This document shows positions 45,101-55,040 of a stretch of 64,000 nt of DNA, one piece after another. The stretch comes from Dryomyza anilis (lineage: Eukaryota > Arthropoda > Insecta > Diptera > Dryomyzidae), in NCBI GenBank assembly GCA_951804985.1, contig OX638133.1:23528963-23592962 (forward strand), written 5' to 3'. The position numbers and the translations under genes were made by a program. A model generated the notes under the pieces. That model did not search any database, was not told the DNA's origin, and saw only the letters and a list, made by a program, of their open reading frames with translations. Each line of letters starts with the position of its first letter. Position 1 is the first letter of the stretch.

Positions 45101-45713
45101 CCACTCCATTTTTGAACATCACTAGTAGTAACAAAATATCGCTTTTTTGTGATAAATTGAGATAAAATATGTGCCTGTACAACATATATATTTTTTATGA
45201 AAGTCAAGTTTTAATATAAAAACTTTATGTGGCAATTTCTTGAAAATGTATTTAAAATTTAAAATTTGACTAATGTAAAACTAGACTTATTCAATCAAAA
45301 TCCATGAAGAAGCTGACAAAAAACAGCGAAAAGTCGGAGAAAAATCTTGGAGTAAAATCTTTTATTTCCATTAAAAAATTATCAGACCAAAAGAGCCTAC
45401 AAAATATATTAACAAAAAAAAATAAAGTTAATCTCGTTGAATTGTTTTTAAAATAGTCACGTCCGCATCACAAGATTTATAGTGATTTTTTATTTGGTAC
45501 TTGTAATAGTATAATATATTTTATTGTTCAAGACAATATGGACAAAAAATAACTTTCATACAAAAACCGAAATCAAAACCGAAACCGTAAATTGGAACCG
45601 GTATACCGAAACCGTTTCGTTATAAAAAGTGAAAACCGAAACCGAAACGAGGAAGAAACCCGAAACTGAAATCGAATCCGTTATTCGTTTAGGTTTCAAT
45701 CCTTGATTTTTTT

Positions 45714-46226
45714 TCAATAGCAAAACGACATCTTATAGAATATGTCTAAGAGAATACGTACTGTAGGTTTTGCAAGGAAAATTTAACTTATATTTTGAAC
45801 TTTTCTACCCCAAAAAATATGAAAATAAACTTTTATTTGTACGTTATTGTAAAGGAAATAAAATTGGTATTCAAATTTTTGGTTTTGACCTTCAAATGTA
45901 AACTTGTTACCAATGATGTAGGCCTCTTACCAATTCATATAGCATATTTTAGTATGTAGTGACACCACATATTGGTCTGTCCACGTTTAAAATTTAAATC
46001 TTGGCATAATGTCTTCCGATTTTCATGAAATTTTTTGGAATGGTACTAATCATCCAGAGATATAATAAAACTGTCTACTTATTTTTTAAAATGTCACTAA
46101 AATAAAGGTATCGGCTCACAACAATTCATCAAAATTGAAAAACATCATGCTCAGATTCAAGATTCATGCCATATTCATCGTATGCACATTTTATTTTTCA
46201 AAGGGAATACATTTTCGAATTTATTT
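45714..46226. other. AT-rich intergenic
   Basis: Nothing recognised. Confidence 0.35.
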
Positions 46227-46436
46227 CACACAGAAAATAGCAATCCTATTTGCTAAAACTGCAGCGACTAAATTATTTGCTGCATTGATGTACAAATATT
46301 CATATTAACAAACGGAATTGCTGAATTAATAAAGAATAGCAAATGTGTTCATTAAATTAGTGAATTTCATTGCTGGCTTGATTAATGAATGCAATTAATG
46401 TCGTTTGCTATATTTACGTCGATTATTTTTTCAGTG
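46227..46436. mobile_element. Foldback family 1, copy 2
   Basis: Contains ACACAGAAAATAGCAATCC, CTGCATTGATGTACAAATATTC, AATTAGTGAATTTCATTGC and TTAATGAATGCAATTAATG, matching mainly the right arm of copy 1 at 12.2 kb. Most of the left arm is missing. Confidence 0.75.
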
Positions 46437-47711
46437 TTCATGATTAGCTATGGCGTTTTCGAAATAGATAATAAGGAAAATATGGATTAATAAAAAGTCT
46501 TTTGGTCGAAACTGAATTTCAGTTTTTCACATATTTATATATTTCAGTTTTATATTCAGTTTAAAATCTTTTCTAATGAATATATTAATAAAAACCATTA
46601 TCAACCAAATTTGAAATATTACAGAAAAATAATAAATGTAAAATGCATATAAAGGACCATTGAAAAAATGTTTTCGAATGGCGCTTCAAGCCATTAACAA
46701 ATATGTGTACAAAATATATATAAAAATTGCTATTTTATGCTACAATATGCAAACATAGTTTTTTTCTTTATTTAAAAAAAAAAACACTATAAATATACAA
46801 AACAAATGACATTAAAAAATCAACGACATTCGTAAAAAAAGCGTCATAAATTTTAATGTTCCCTTTTATTTACCGAACAGCACTAATAAATCTTTTTATG
46901 CGTTGAATATTGTTTAAAGTTCTTGTGTAAATTTCAATTTTATACATTTGATTTAAATTTAATGGTGATTTTTGTGGTGGCTTTGTTTTATTTTAGTCAC
47001 ATTTGTTGTGACTATATCTATTTTTTTTTTTGTTTAATTTGATTTTTCATTTGAATAAAATATTGTTATAATATTTGCCGTCATTTCGTCTGTATAGTAC
47101 AAATATTAGCTTTTATTCATATATTTTCACAAAAGTGATAACTGTTTGTTGTTCTTTGTGAATAATATTTGTTTGTATTTTTTTTTTTTTATTTCTGTTA
47201 ATTTAGCTAATGTTTTTCTAAAAAGTTTTATATTTGTTTTTCATCTTGTTTAAGTTAATTTATTGCGCGCAACTGTGCAACTTTTTTTTTGTTTGCACAT
47301 AATTCATAAGTTTTATTTTTAGTTTATGAAATTTTTAATTAATTAAAAGCAAACGTTTCTGTATTTAAATAAATACGCTGGAATAACCGCGTTTTTGTGT
47401 CAAACAAATTGTATGATTTATATATTATTTAAATAGGTTTTCTTTGTGGATTTGTTTTTATATTTAAAATTCACAGCATGTGTGTAAAATAAATGATTAT
47501 GTGCTTTGTAAAAATATAAAAATAATTCAAAATTTAAATTTACATAAAATGAAAATAATTAATTCTTGTAATTATTTTGGTTTAAGTCATAAATTTGTGC
47601 TTTTGCAATTATTTAATATTATTTTGGGCTATCATAAAATTTTTGCAATTAATTAAATGGCGCTATAAAGATTTAAATTGTGGTTTTAACACATATGGGC
47701 AATTCCTGCAC
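46437..47711. other. Very AT-rich intergenic
   Basis: Low GC and long homopolymers, no open frame of note and no repeat family recognised. Confidence 0.4.
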
Positions 47712-48385
47712 CGAAAAATATAATCAAGGTCAATATAGCAAACGATATTAATTGAATGCCTTAATCAGACAAGCATTTAATTTCAGTAATTTAATGAAAA
47801 CATTTGATATTCTTCGTTATGTAAGCAATTGCATTCGCTAATATGAATATTTGTAAATACAGCAAATTAATTAGTCGGCGCAGTTTTAGCAAATATAATT
47901 GCAAATAAAATTGTAGCCGCGGTAGTTCAGTGGTTAGTGCGTTGGACTACGAGCCGAAAGGTCCCCGGTTCAAGCCTGGACTGGGGCTAACAACATCTTT
48001 TCATAGAAACATTTATCTATACCGCGCTACCTCTCGGCAGTAAATGGCAAACCTACGAGAGTAAAACATTGCCTATGAAAAGCTCTCACCCGCCGTTCGG
48101 ATTTGGCATAAACTGTAGGTCCCACCACTTTGAGTACAAATATAACACGCACAGCTCAAAATGGTGAGAGGGCTCGGCCTTAGTTCTTATAGGACTGTAG
48201 TGCCAAACTATTATTATTAGTATTTATTATTAGTATATATTGATATTAGCAAAAGCAAGTGCTGATTTAACGATGAATAGCAAATGTTTTCACTGTATTA
48301 CTGAATTTAATTGCGGGACTGATTAACACCTGCAATTAATATCGGTTGCTATATTTACGCCGATCATTTTTTATTCTGTGTGAGG
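47712..48385. mobile_element. Foldback family 1, copy 3, split by a SINE
   Basis: The left arm (GATATTAATTGAATGCC ... TTATGTAAGCAATTGCATTC ... GAATATTTGTAAATACAGC) and right arm (GAATAGCAAATGTTTTCAC ... CTGCAATTAATATCGGTTGC) flank a SINE at 47,914-48,231. The right outer end ATTTTTTATTCTGTGTG is the inverse of the ACACAGAAAA-type end. Confidence 0.8.
47914..48231 (+). mobile_element. SINE family 1, copy 4
   Basis: Full-length copy (TAGCCGCGGTAGTTCAGTGG head, GGTTCAAGCC B box, shared body, TATTATTATTAG tail) inserted near the centre of the foldback element. The A box has one change (GTAGTTCAG). Confidence 0.88.
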
Positions 48386-48830
48386 TTTCTCACGGCAACC
48401 CATGTACGCTATTGTTAAATAGGACTAAACATCTGCGAATTAGAGAATTCTAATGGTTGATCAAAAGATATAAATTATATAGTGGTCGTTCCAGACGGGA
48501 CAAAAACAGAAGTGCATGTCAAGGTTCATAGGAGAATTCCAAAAAGTCAACGAATTTTACATATAATTTTTTTTAATTATTTTAAAAAATAGCTGAGATA
48601 ATCTATTTTATTTGTAAATTTACACTTTGTTTACAAAATGTATACTTTTTTCATAATAAATCATAGAAAAACTCCGGACGGGACATTCCGAAAAGATTTT
48701 TTTTTCTTTTTCTAAAAATACTTTTTGCGTATAAAATATTTTTTTTTAATAACTTAAAAAGATAGCTAAGGGAATTTACTTAATTTTTGTCGATAAATAC
48801 TTTTTTCCTTAAGCTTATAGCAAGGATTGA
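48386..48830. other. AT-rich intergenic
   Basis: Nothing recognised. Confidence 0.35.
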
Positions 48831-48985
48831 AACCTAAACGAATAACGGTTTCGATTTCGGTTTCGGTTTTTTCCGCGTTTCGGTTACGGTTTCGGTTTTA
48901 AGTTTTTATAACGAAACGGTTTCGGTATACCGGTTCCATGTTACGGTTTCGGTTTTGATTTCGGTTTTTGTATAAATTTTCTTTA
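48831..48985. mobile_element. Isolated end of the CAAGGATTG hAT family
   Basis: CAAGGATTGAAACCTAAACG and the following CGGTTTCGGTTTCGG repeats match the inverse of the right end of the element at 42,965-45,705 for about 150 bp, then stop at a boundary with another repeat. The opposite end was not found. Confidence 0.75.
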
Positions 48986-49557
48986 TTTCCATCTTTTTCA
49001 AATTATTTTACATTTTTTATATGGTGCTAAATTACTTATGTTCAAATTATGATATTGGGGTAAAGTGGGAAACGTAATTTAAACAATGTTTGTTGTTATT
49101 TTAGTAAAAATATTGTGATATATGAATTATTTAATTGATTACGCCAAGAAAAAAACATTTTGACTTCACCTGAGATATGATCTGAATTGCAAAGAAGAAG
49201 AATTTTGTACAATTTTCATCCATAAAAGCCAATGAAATTAAATTTCAACAATTCTGTGAACTGCAATATGTAAACTAGTGATGATCATTTTCAAGAGCAA
49301 GGCAAGAAATGGTAATCTTAAGACAAAGAAGACAAATAACTTAAACTGCATATTAATTATGAAAACGAATAGAATTTGAACACTAATTGTATTTAAGTTA
49401 CTTATTTTCCATATTTTCAATTTCTTCAACAATTTACTAACAAAAAAATAACATAAAAATTTGAATTATATTTTAACAAGAATTAACCATAAAAAATAAT
49501 TATATAAATCAAGTGATGTTGACGAGATAATTCAAAATCTCAAGGCCATAATAAAAT

Positions 49558-49784
49558 GAACGAAAAGTCACCAAACACATTTTCAAAATGCTAAATATTT
49601 TTTATAAACATCTTTATGTATCTGTCAATTTTTAATGGATGATCTCCATTTTTTTACCACATAATATCAATTGATATTTCAACTTTAAAAATGCATCAAT
49701 TACTTTTATAATATTAATCAATAAACTCGAAAATTAAGTTTTTCATAAAAATGTATTTGGTGACTTTTCGTTCTACAACGACGA
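49558..49784. mobile_element. TA-flanked MITE, copy 3 (left end clipped)
   Basis: The right end is intact (TTTTCGTTCTACAACGACGA then TA). At the left only GAACGAAAAGTCACC of the inverted repeat remains, so about a dozen terminal bases are lost. Same interior as copies 1, 2 and 4. Confidence 0.85.
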
Positions 49785-49802
49785 TATACATATACAATAA
49801 AT

Positions 49803-50620
49803 ATAAGGAATATTTCGTATAGGGATATTTCTGTTTTCGTCACAGATTAAAAAAAATCCGTATGCTACACGTACCGTATGTCAAGAGAACTCAAATAATA
49901 TCTTGCAGAGTAACATTTTTCTTTGCGAACACCATGCGAACACAAACTCAAACGCTGCAAAGCGAATACTAACAATAACGATTACGATTCGTATACACAC
50001 ACTTTCACAACGACAACTCTACGTTGCTATTTGCTATCCTGTATCATCGCATGGCAACAAACAGACGCATGACAACAGACAGACGCATGACAACGGACAG
50101 ACGCATGGCACCACACTACATGTATGTATCTAGTACAGCTCTCTAGTAGGCAACAACAACGAGTTCTCTTTGTGGTACAAAAAATTTCCCGCCAAAAATT
50201 CTATCAAAAGCTTGGATGCTGCTTTATTCGCATTTTTGTTGTTGTTGCACTTTCAAACGAATTAGCGGATTTGTGAAAAAAGAAAAACACAAAAAGGAAT
50301 ATATCACACTGAAAATGTTCATATATTATTTTTTATTACTTCATGATTTTACAATTAACAAAAAAACTATATATAAAAGTAAATCAAAAATAATAATGTG
50401 CATAGCACATGCATATGCACAATCGATGTACGAACTTGCGTAGCGAAGAAAAGAGAAAAAAACATTGTTTTGTCTATTTTATTTTTTTGAAGCGACTTTT
50501 AAATCACTTTTAAAGCTAACTACCGCTTCAAAAGTGTTCACAGGCCATATTTTTAAGATGCTTATATTCTTTAGAATTGACAAAAACATAAAAACACACA
50601 TCTTCATTAATGTTCATAAA
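49803..50620 (+). mobile_element. Shared 0.9-kb module, copy 2
   Basis: Homologue of 44,205-45,100. CGCATGACAAC..GACAGA units are tandemly repeated three times near 50,066-50,107. The terminal hairpin seen in copy 1 has decayed (ACTTTTAAATCACTTTTAAAGC against GCTTCAAAAGTG). It directly follows MITE copy 3. Confidence 0.7.
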
Positions 50621-51145
50621 TATTTTGCACTCTTTCCATTGTTACTTGTTGTTCAATATTTAGTAATATCATGAACATAATAAATACTTTAAAATTATTA
50701 AAAAACGCAAGAGTTTTCCTTTTCTTACAGTCTTAGTCTTGCACTTGCTCTAGTTCTTTTTCTTGCAAAATCTCGATCTTGTTCTCGCCTTTGTTCTTTC
50801 CAAAAATATGCAAGAACAAGATGCAAGAACAAGAAATTTTTAATCATCACTAATGTAAACAAATATCTGCCTTATACTTGAAATGCTTAATATTGTTGAA
50901 CTTGCACTTCATTTTTCGTATTTCTTTAAATAGTTACTGAGATGTTAATATTTTGAAACTTTTTTTACATTTTTTCTTGCATTACCATTGTTTTGTTTAT
51001 ATCCGAAATTGAGCTGTTTTGAAACATCAGTCAAAAATCCATTGGAAGACTTATAAATGGTATTCTATTGAATAGATCCTTTAAAAGAATTTAAAAAATA
51101 TACAAATGAACTTTTCAAAACTTGTCCCACTTTACCCCAAGCTCC

Positions 51146-51964
51146 CCTATATATTTTACTAATAAAATAAATAAAAAAAACAATAAAAAAATAAACCAAT
51201 AAATAAAAAAAAAACAATATTATTAAAATTTGAATCATTTTTTAACATAAAAATTTTGCTTGGAGTTGCTGGTGTTTTGTTGTTAATTCGATTAATGAAA
51301 CAAAATACAAATTTTAGACCAAATACCGTTGTTTTGGAAATTTCCAAATCAAAAAAAAAGCATCCGAGAGTATGCGTAATAAAATGTGAACCCATTTTGT
51401 AACAACACAAATATTATATGCAAAAATCGAAAAATTTGCACACTGGGAAAATTCGACACGCACGATTAAAACGTTTACGGTTTTTATTTGCATTTGAAAT
51501 TCAAATGCATATCATATTTTCATATAATAAAAATATATATATATAGATTTTTGGTCGAACATTTAAAAAATGTTAGATGTACTTCATAGCTGAGACATCT
51601 CTGAGTATGAATGTGAAAACTGTTTTCCGATATTATTTCGTTTACGGCTCCTATATGCATTTAAAACATGCAAGTAACATCAAATTTTATTTTAATAAAT
51701 TTAAATTGATTTTTAAAATCTCTCATAGTAGCATTTCAAATTAGAATAAAAAGTTTAAAAGAATTGACATTGTGTTATAAATGGCTTGAGAGAGCTTTCT
51801 GTTCATCAGGTATTTTCTGTATGTTTAAAAGTACCTACAAAAGAGACAAACGACGACGATATCATGATCTGAACAAAAATGTAATTTAACTAAATATATT
51901 TTTGTTAATATTTTTTCTTTTTTGTTAAAATATTTTTATATATGAAATTTAATTTTAACTATTT
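51146..51964. other. AT-rich intergenic
   Basis: Nothing recognised. Confidence 0.35.
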
Positions 51965-52080
51965 ATAATATGTGGGACACGTTTTGGTTTTCTTCCAAAA
52001 AAGTTTATTTGAATAATTGTTTAATTTCTTTTGAAGGATATATTCCATAGATTAGTGCATTATCTAACTTTTTGCGTTAA
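51965..52080 (-). mobile_element. Fragment of the GTCCCACTTTACCCC-ended family
   Basis: TGTGGGACACGTTTTGG followed by AGTTTATTTGAATAATTG and TTCTTTTGAAGGATATATTC matches the right-end region of copies A and C, inverted. The outermost bases are missing. Confidence 0.5.
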
Positions 52081-52401
52081 CAGAATACCATGTACACTGA
52101 CTCCATAAAGACTCCGTACAGATACGACAATTTTACACATCTCACTAAATAATAATATTATGAGTTTTAGTTTAGATAAATTATATTTTGTCATAATGAC
52201 GCACATATAAAAATATAGTTTTATTACAAAACATAAATATATTAATTTACAATTAGGAAGAATAATTCAATTTATTCGATTGAAACAAAAAGTAAACCAA
52301 AAAAGTTTCCGTACAGATTAGATTACAGTAAAAAATGTTCTTACTCTAAAAAATAGCAAATTAATATGTAGTTAGTACTCCTTATTCGTAACTACTTCAT
52401 T
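52081..52401. other. AT-rich intergenic, possibly Tc1 remnant
   Basis: CTCCGTACAGATAC (52,116) and TTTCCGTACAGATTAG (52,308) are similar words that may be remnants of Tc1 ends. No clear boundary. Confidence 0.3.
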
Positions 52402-52745
52402 TAGTCAGTTCTTCATGGAATTAACTAGCTTAATTGGTGTTTCTGACTCGATCTATTCGCTTCCATTGTGTTGAGATCCGTGCACTCAACGGGAAGCTTT
52501 AACTGATGTGGGACATTGTAGAGCAAGCACTCTATCACCGCTCCAGAGGTGTGTTTGGGATCATTGTCCTACTGTAAGTGGTCAAAAGGCCCTAACCCAA
52601 TTTATTGAATCTATATTGTAGATTTTCCTTTAAAATATTTAAATATGCAAATTTTTCCATTCTACTATCTATGAAAACAAGATTACCTACTCCGGATGAG
52701 GCCATACATCCCTATACCATAAATTACTGCCTCCATTACTACACA
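52402..52745 (-). pseudogene. Tc1 transposase fragment (catalytic core)
   Basis: Across frameshifts the minus strand reads GCMASSGVGNLVFIDSRMEK, then FAYLKILKENLQ, and after another shift QDNDPKHTSGAVIECLL and LPVECTDLNTMEANR. These are the Tc1 catalytic-core landmarks, with QDNDPKHTS holding the second D and the DLNTME segment at the place of DLNPIE. At least two frameshifts and a stop break it. This is not the same family as the element at 19.8-21.1 kb. Confidence 0.85.
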
Positions 52746-52932
52746 GCATCCCGCCGAGTCCTCGGATCCCAACCTGATGGAAAATTTGAGAGACCACTAA
52801 GCACAACATAACCAACAAAAATCATCTTAAGGCGGTTCTAATTGAGGAGTGGGAAAAGATCAATCCAGAAACGACAACCAATTTGGTTAATTCCATAAAG
52901 AACCGATTAAAAAAGAGTAATTATGAATAGAG
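52746..52932 (+). pseudogene. Tc1 transposase C-terminus, opposite strand
   Basis: The plus strand reads (with shifts) SQSPRILG-like CCCGCCGAGTCC, then PDGKFER / DLNLMENLRDH, and finally VLIEEWEKINPETTTNLV and NSIKNRLKK, a typical Tc1 C-terminus. It abuts the minus-strand fragment head-to-head, so the locus holds two pieces in inverted arrangement. Confidence 0.8.
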
Positions 52933-53037
52933 AAGGATCAACTTCATATTAATGTGCATATTTTCTTATAGAAAACATATTTTTTACTATATAAATTAAA
53001 ATATTTATGTTTTGTAATAAAACTGTAATAAAACTAT

Positions 53038-53348
53038 GTAGCCGCGGTAGTTCAGTGGTAAGTGCGTTGGAATGCGAGCTGAAAGGTTCCCGGTTCAAAA
53101 CTGCACTGGGGCTAACAACATCTTTTCATAGAAACATTTTTCTATACCGCGCTACCTCTCGGCAGTAAATGGCAAACCTACTAGAGTAAAACATTGCCTA
53201 TGAAAGCTCTCACCCGCCGTTTGGTTTCGGCAATAAACTGTAGGTCCCATCACTTAGAGTACAAATGTAACACGTACAACTCAAAAATGGTGGAGAGCTC
53301 GGCCTAAGTTCTAATAGGACTGTAGTGCCAAACTATTATTATTATTAT
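53038..53348 (+). mobile_element. SINE family 1, copy 5
   Basis: Full-length, with the 11-bp target duplication AATAAAACTAT at 53,027-53,037 and 53,349-53,359. Head has GGTAGTTCAGTGGTAAGTGC; the B box is degraded (GGTTCAAAAC). Confidence 0.9.
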
Positions 53349-53359
53349 AATAAAACTAT

Positions 53360-53569
53360 ATTCTTATAAGTGCGCCTTTATAATAAAATATAATTTATCT
53401 AACTTAAAACTGAACCAATGATATACAGGTTGTTTTAAAAATTTACTTCAGAAAATTTGATACAACTGTATTTTGAATTATAACTTCGACAATTTATAGC
53501 CCAGATCAAAAATATCAAATTTATTTCACAGATAATCGATACTAGTTTCTAGTAAAATTTTAATAATGG

Positions 53570-53572
<3 letters not shown>
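53360..53572. other. AT-rich spacer
   Basis: Nothing recognised. Confidence 0.3.

Positions 53573-53616
<44 letters not shown>
53573..53616. repeat. (TA)n microsatellite
   Basis: About 20 uninterrupted TA dinucleotides. It lies at the point where the TACCCTACAC-type fragment begins (its ATATATACTTTTC motif probably seeded the expansion). Confidence 0.9.
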
Positions 53617-53617
<1 letters not shown>

Positions 53618-53705
53618 TTTTCCATACCGGATATGCTTCGTTATGGATTTTACAAACGGCGTTCCAAACTGAATATATCCTTTCACTCTTAGTGTAGTGT
53701 ATTAC
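53605..53705 (+). mobile_element. TACCCTACAC-ended element, 3' fragment
   Basis: ACTTTTCCATACCGGATATG, ACAAACGGCGTTCC and CCTTTCACTCTTAGTGTAG match the right end of the copy at 43.4-43.9 kb. Confidence 0.7.
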
Positions 53706-53720
53706 AATTCGAAGTCCTAT

Positions 53721-54340
53721 AGTGGCCATTCCACACCAAATCGACCAAAAAAAGTCAAATTTGAGATTTTACCTTTTCGATCTTAATCAGAGTTACATAT
53801 ATATTCAGGAATTATTACAACTTTTAGTGTAGAAATTTTTTTTTTTTTTATTTTTACAAAAAAAAAAAAAAATTTAGAAAATTATTTTTTTAAATATGAT
53901 GCCATCAAAATACCATCTTTAAATTTTGTATGAACATTTATAATAAATTGACGAAAACTTAGGATTTTTTTCAGAATTTTAAAAAGGGTCATTTTTAAGG
54001 ACATCAATTTTGTAGTGCAAGGATAATGACCACGGACCACATGTTACCGTTTGGAAATTACAACTTAATTTTTCTAAAAGCTTGTTCTATTAGCTTTAAA
54101 ACGAGCCATTAACAGTTTCTAGCATTTCTAGTTCAAGAGATATTTAAATATGAACAACAGTACAAAAGTGATTTTTGGCACTTTTTTTCCAACTTTGAGC
54201 CACTGTATCTCTGGAAGTAGTGGTGGTAAAAAAAAATGTTTAGTGCATATCTCGATACCCTTTATCAGTTGCCAAAATTTCATTGAAATCGAAGAAGGTG
54301 AGTTCCAACCGCTGGTCGATTTGGTGTGGAATGGCCCATA
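53721..54340. mobile_element. TTCCACACCAAATCGACC-ended element, copy 2
   Basis: 620 bp between TGGCCATTCCACACCAAATC and its inverse GATTTGGTGTGGAATGGCC. Inner words CACTGTATCTCTGG, AGTAGTGG and TTTATCAGTTGCC match copy 1 at 39.0-40.4 kb. Uninterrupted and non-coding. Confidence 0.82.
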
Positions 54341-54470
54341 GACATTCTTTAAATGATGATCTTCATTGATTTATGATACATATCCAAAAATATAGGTCGA
54401 AGTTTTTTTATATTTATGGTATCGAATCGTGTTATTTATGATAAAATGTAACCTTACGATTTTTAATATA

Positions 54471-54719
54471 TCGTCGATGTAGAACGAAAAATCACCAAAT
54501 AAAAATACCAAATATTCATTTACAAAAATCTTTATATATCTGTCAATTTTTAATCGATGATCTCAATTTTTTTATCACTTGATAAGAAAATGTAAATCTC
54601 TCAATTGATATTACAACTTTAAAAATGCATCAATTACTTTTTATAATATTAATCAACAAACTCGAATTTTAAGTTTACCATAAAAATGTATTTGGTGACT
54701 TTTCGTTCTACAACGACGA
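54471..54719. mobile_element. TA-flanked MITE, copy 4
   Basis: 249 bp with TA on both sides (54,469-54,470 and 54,720-54,721). The left end has one change (TCGTCGATGTAGAACG). The interior is in the opposite orientation to copies 1 and 2. Confidence 0.88.
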
Positions 54720-55040
54720 TATTTTCAATTTTTTTTGTGTTTTGTTAAAAAGAATTTTGAAATATGTAGTAAAGAAACTATGCAGCTACTAGCACAAAAT
54801 ATTAATAAAATATCACCCAAAAACTAATGCATCGCGAAAAATACTAGAAAATTCAAATAAATATTTACCCTGCAATTAACACTATTTTGAAACTACATCC
54901 AATACAAATATTTTTTACATTATCTCACTTTTCGCGCACTATTCACTTTTGCATATGCAATGCAAATATTTGCAGCAAATATAAATATTTCTTTGCTTTT
55001 TATTTTAGATTTAATATTTATTATTTTTTTTTTTGTCAAA
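54720..55040. other. AT-rich flank of a GC-rich island
   Basis: Nothing recognised. Confidence 0.3.

Larger units (their letters stand above)
42965..45705. mobile_element. hAT-type element with AAACCG subterminal repeats and nested insertions
   Basis: 2,741 bp with ends CAAGGATTGAAACC and GGTTTCAATCCTTG, flanked by the 8-bp duplication ATTTTTTT (42,957-42,964; 45,706-45,713). Both subterminal zones consist of AAACCGAAACCG repeats (42,970-43,140; 45,565-45,690), as expected of transposase-binding repeats in hAT elements. Inside are a TACCCTACAC-ended element (43,425-43,914) and a 0.9-kb module (44,205-45,100) that also occurs at 49.8 kb. No transposase is recognisable. Confidence 0.85.
49276..50852. 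mobile_element. hAT element with perfect 8-bp TSD, nested in copy C
   Basis: Ends TAGTGATGATCA and (inverse) TAATCATCACTA, with the exact 8-bp duplication ATGTAAAC at 49,268-49,275 and 50,853-50,860. Subterminal repeats of GCAAGAACAAGA / TCTTGTTCTTGC are present at the right (50,715-50,840) and a weaker form, GCAAGGCAAGAAATGG, at the left. Of its 1,577 bp about 1.1 kb is later insertions (MITE copy 3 and the shared module). No transposase. Confidence 0.9.
49005..51145 (+). mobile_element. GTCCCACTTTACCCC-ended family, copy C, with nested hAT
   Basis: Left part (ATGGTGCTAAATTACTTATG, GATATTGGGGTAAAGTGGG, GATCTGAATTGCAAAGAAG, AAATTTCAACAATTCTG) and right part (TCTGCCTTATACTTG to CTTGTCCCACTTTACCCC and AAGCTCCCCTA at 51,145) match copies A and B. 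They are separated by a hAT element at 49,276-50,852. The right end is intact with TA outside; the left end is truncated. Confidence 0.75.
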
